64,000 bases of DNA from Sphingomonas sp. CROZ-RG-20F-R02-07 (GTDB taxonomy: Bacteria; Pseudomonadota; Alphaproteobacteria; Sphingomonadales; Sphingomonadaceae). A model generated the notes under the pieces. It was given only the letters and a program-made list of their open reading frames with translations. It was not told where the DNA came from and did no database searches. This document shows, in pieces, positions 62,565 through 64,000 of the stretch. The stretch's first letter is position 1. Every line of letters starts with the position of its first letter. The stretch is taken from NCBI RefSeq assembly GCF_022662335.1, contig NZ_JAKNQJ010000006.1:1-64000 (forward strand). Direction: 5' to 3'. Made by a program: the position numbers and the translations under genes.

Positions 62565-63473
62565 CTACCCGTGGGTGCGCCCGAAATCGGGGGCGGCGTC
62601 GTCCTGGCCTTGCTCGACGATCGATCGCCGCACCGCGCGGGTGCGGGTGAACAGGTCGAACAGCTCGTCGCCCTTGCCCCAGCGGATCGCGCGTTGCAGC
62701 TGGCTCAGATCCTCGCTGAAACGCTGGAGCATTTCCAGCACCGCCTCGCGGTTGGTGAGGAACACGTCGCGCCACATCGTCGGGTCCGAGGCGGCGATGC
62801 GCGTGAAGTCGCGAAACCCGCCCGCCGAATATTTGATGACCTCCGACTGCGTCACCGCCTCCAGGTCGCTCGCAGTGCCGACGATCGTATAGGCGATCAG
62901 GTGCGGCAAGTGGCTGGTGATCGCGAGCACGCGGTCGTGATGCTCGGGCGTCATCGTCTCCACCTCCGCGCCCAGCCGTTCCCAGAACGCGCGCACACGC
63001 TCGACTGCGCCCTCGGGCGCGTCGGGGGTGGGGGTGACGATGCACCAGCGGCCCTGGAACAGGCTGGCGAACCCCGCCTCGGGCCCGCTGCGCTCGGTGC
63101 CCGCCACCGGGTGTGCGGGCACAATCACCGCACCCGGAAGCGCCTCGTGCAGCGCGCGCGCCACCTCCGCCTTGCAGCTGCCGACGTCGCTGACGATCGC
63201 CTCGGCCGGCAGATCGTCGGCGAACGCCGCCGCCAGCGCGCCCATCGCACCGACCGGCACGCACAGGATGACGAGATCGGCATCGATCACCGCCGCGCCC
63301 GCGCTCTCCGCGATGTCGTCGCAGAGCTGCAGCCGGTCGGCGGTCGCGCGTACGTCGGGATCGGCGTCATGGCCGGTGAGCCGCACCGTCGGCATGCGCG
63401 CACGCACGCTGCGCGCGATCGACGATCCGATCAGCCCGAGTCCCAGGATGGACACGCGGGCGAAGGGCAGCAT
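62565..63473 (-). CDS. Prephenate dehydrogenase TyrA-type
   Basis: This 302-residue enzyme oxidatively decarboxylates prephenate or arogenate toward tyrosine. The NAD site is in SILGLGLIGSSIA, and the core motifs VSDVGSCKA, PAHPVAGTERSG and ITSHLPHLIAYTIV are family-typical. Whether it prefers prephenate or arogenate cannot be told. Its start overlaps the hisC stop. Confidence 0.92.
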   Translation of the reverse strand: MLPFARVSILGLGLIGSSIARSVRARMPTVRLTGHDADPDVRATADRLQLCDDIAESAGAAVIDADLVILCVPVGAMGALAAAFADDLPAEAIVSDVGSCKAEVARALHEALPGAVIVPAHPVAGTERSGPEAGFASLFQGRWCIVTPTPDAPEGAVERVRAFWERLGAEVETMTPEHHDRVLAITSHLPHLIAYTIVGTASDLEAVTQSEVIKYSAGGFRDFTRIAASDPTMWRDVFLTNREAVLEMLQRFSEDLSQLQRAIRWGKGDELFDLFTRTRAVRRSIVEQGQDDAAPDFGRTHG

Positions 63474-64000
63474 CAGCCCGCCCGCTCGACCAGCCGGCGC
63501 AAGGCATCCGTCACGCCGCGCGTCTCCGCCTCGGTGCCGATCGAGATGCGCAGCGCCTGGGGCAGGCCCTGATTGGGCAACCAGCGCACGATGTAACCCG
63601 CGTCCATCAGCCCGTGATAGGCCGCCTCCGCGGTCAACGCGCCCTCGAACAGCACGAGCACGAAATTGGCCTTGGACGGCACCGCGTGCAGGCCCATCGC
63701 GCCGATCTCGCCGGCGAACCAGTCGCGCCAGCGCGTGTTGTGCGCGCGCGTCGCCTCGACGAAGCCCGCATCGCCGATCGCGGCGATCGCGGCGGCCTGG
63801 CCGGCGGTCGTCACGTTGAACGGCGCGCGGATGCGGTGCATCGCGTCGATCACCTGCGTGGCCGCATAGCCCCAGCCGATCCGTTCGGCGGCAAGGCCGT
63901 GGATCTTGGAAAAGGTGCGCGTGACCAGCACGTTCGCTTCGGTCATCGCGAGCGCCAGCCCGGCATCGTCCTCCTCGGGCGTCAGATATTCGGCATAGGC
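63473..64000 (-). CDS. hisC: Histidinol-phosphate aminotransferase HisC (3' part)
   Basis: These are the last 175 codons of a class I/II PLP aminotransferase that continues past the window end. The PLP lysine is in [17 protein letters not shown] and the C-terminal substrate segment [10 protein letters not shown] is present. HisC or an aromatic aminotransferase next to tyrA is common. The N-terminal half is missing here, so specificity is not certain. Confidence 0.88.
   Translation of the reverse strand, partial: AYAEYLTPEEDDAGLALAMTEANVLVTRTFSKIHGLAAERIGWGYAATQVIDAMHRIRAPFNVTTAGQAAAIAAIGDAGFVEATRAHNTRWRDWFAGEIGAMGLHAVPSKANFVLVLFEGALTAEAAYHGLMDAGYIVRWLPNQGLPQALRISIGTEAETRGVTDALRRLVERAG

Noticed and set aside
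1..64000. Mobile elements, prophage, toxin-antitoxin, restriction or CRISPR loci.
   Set aside because: No transposase, integrase, phage, methyltransferase-endonuclease pair or regularly spaced repeats were seen; the repeats found are short intergenic palindromes.

Overview
The window looks like chromosomal DNA from an alphaproteobacterium of the order Sphingomonadales, most likely Sphingomonas or a close relative. The basis is very high GC, dense gene packing with many 4-nt ATGA/GTGA overlaps, and alphaproteobacterial hallmarks: direct-repeat LexA boxes (GTTC-N7-GTTC), mmcB, an imuA-imuB-dnaE2 cassette, DUF1491 and DUF3576 proteins, and CCTTCGACAAGCTCAG-type intergenic repeats. I saw no transposase, integrase, phage structural gene or CRISPR array. 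This species placement is an inference from gene content, not from a search.

Layout. 1-8 kb: tRNA-Gly(GCC), then the SOS mutagenesis cassette imuA-imuB-dnaE2 with a LexA box, then a thioredoxin/TPR protein, a LON-domain protein and a Trm112-like protein. 8-18 kb: a UbiH-type hydroxylase, ftsK, an OprB-type porin, lolA, a candidate small RNA, xthA, ribA, a DUF218 protein, a HAD phosphatase, a YggS protein and a ThiE-like protein. 18-24 kb: a beta-barrel protein, a DUF3576 lipoprotein, and leuS-lptE-holA.

23.7-40.5 kb is the probable chromosomal replication-origin neighbourhood. The leftward block is rsmG-parA-parB (with mnmG and mnmE upstream), a DUF6489 protein, a TerC-type protein, rho, hemJ and hemE. 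The rightward block is ppsR, maf, aroE, coaE, dnaQ, hpf, ptsN, a thioesterase, a DUF1491 protein, a SleB/CwlJ hydrolase and mmcB. The hemE-ppsR gap has two perfect and two degenerate DnaA boxes and an AT-rich stretch. Two parS-like palindromes lie in the rsmG-mnmG-mnmE region, next to parAB. Genes on both sides point away from the gap, as expected for oriC beside hemE in alphaproteobacteria.

40.6-49.2 kb: an ankyrin-repeat protein, a SCO1/SenC lipoprotein, a YcgN-type protein, a DUF45 metallopeptidase, a class A PBP, msrB, and a compact type III polyketide cluster (synthase, methyltransferase, FAD oxidoreductase). The cluster faces a divergent winged-helix regulator across a 303-bp gap that holds an inverted repeat.

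49.4-58.4 kb is the least explained part: five co-directional exported proteins, each with at least one DUF11/TIGR01451-like repeat. One is a 1661-residue protein that seems to end in a large outer-membrane beta-barrel. A small unknown gene and a tandem PilZ protein follow. I read this as a candidate undescribed surface-structure system, possibly responsive to c-di-GMP. 58.4-64 kb: tRNA-Leu(GAG), a zinc-ribbon membrane protein, ftsE-ftsX, a DUF218 protein, plsC, then tyrA and the 3' part of hisC on the opposite strand.
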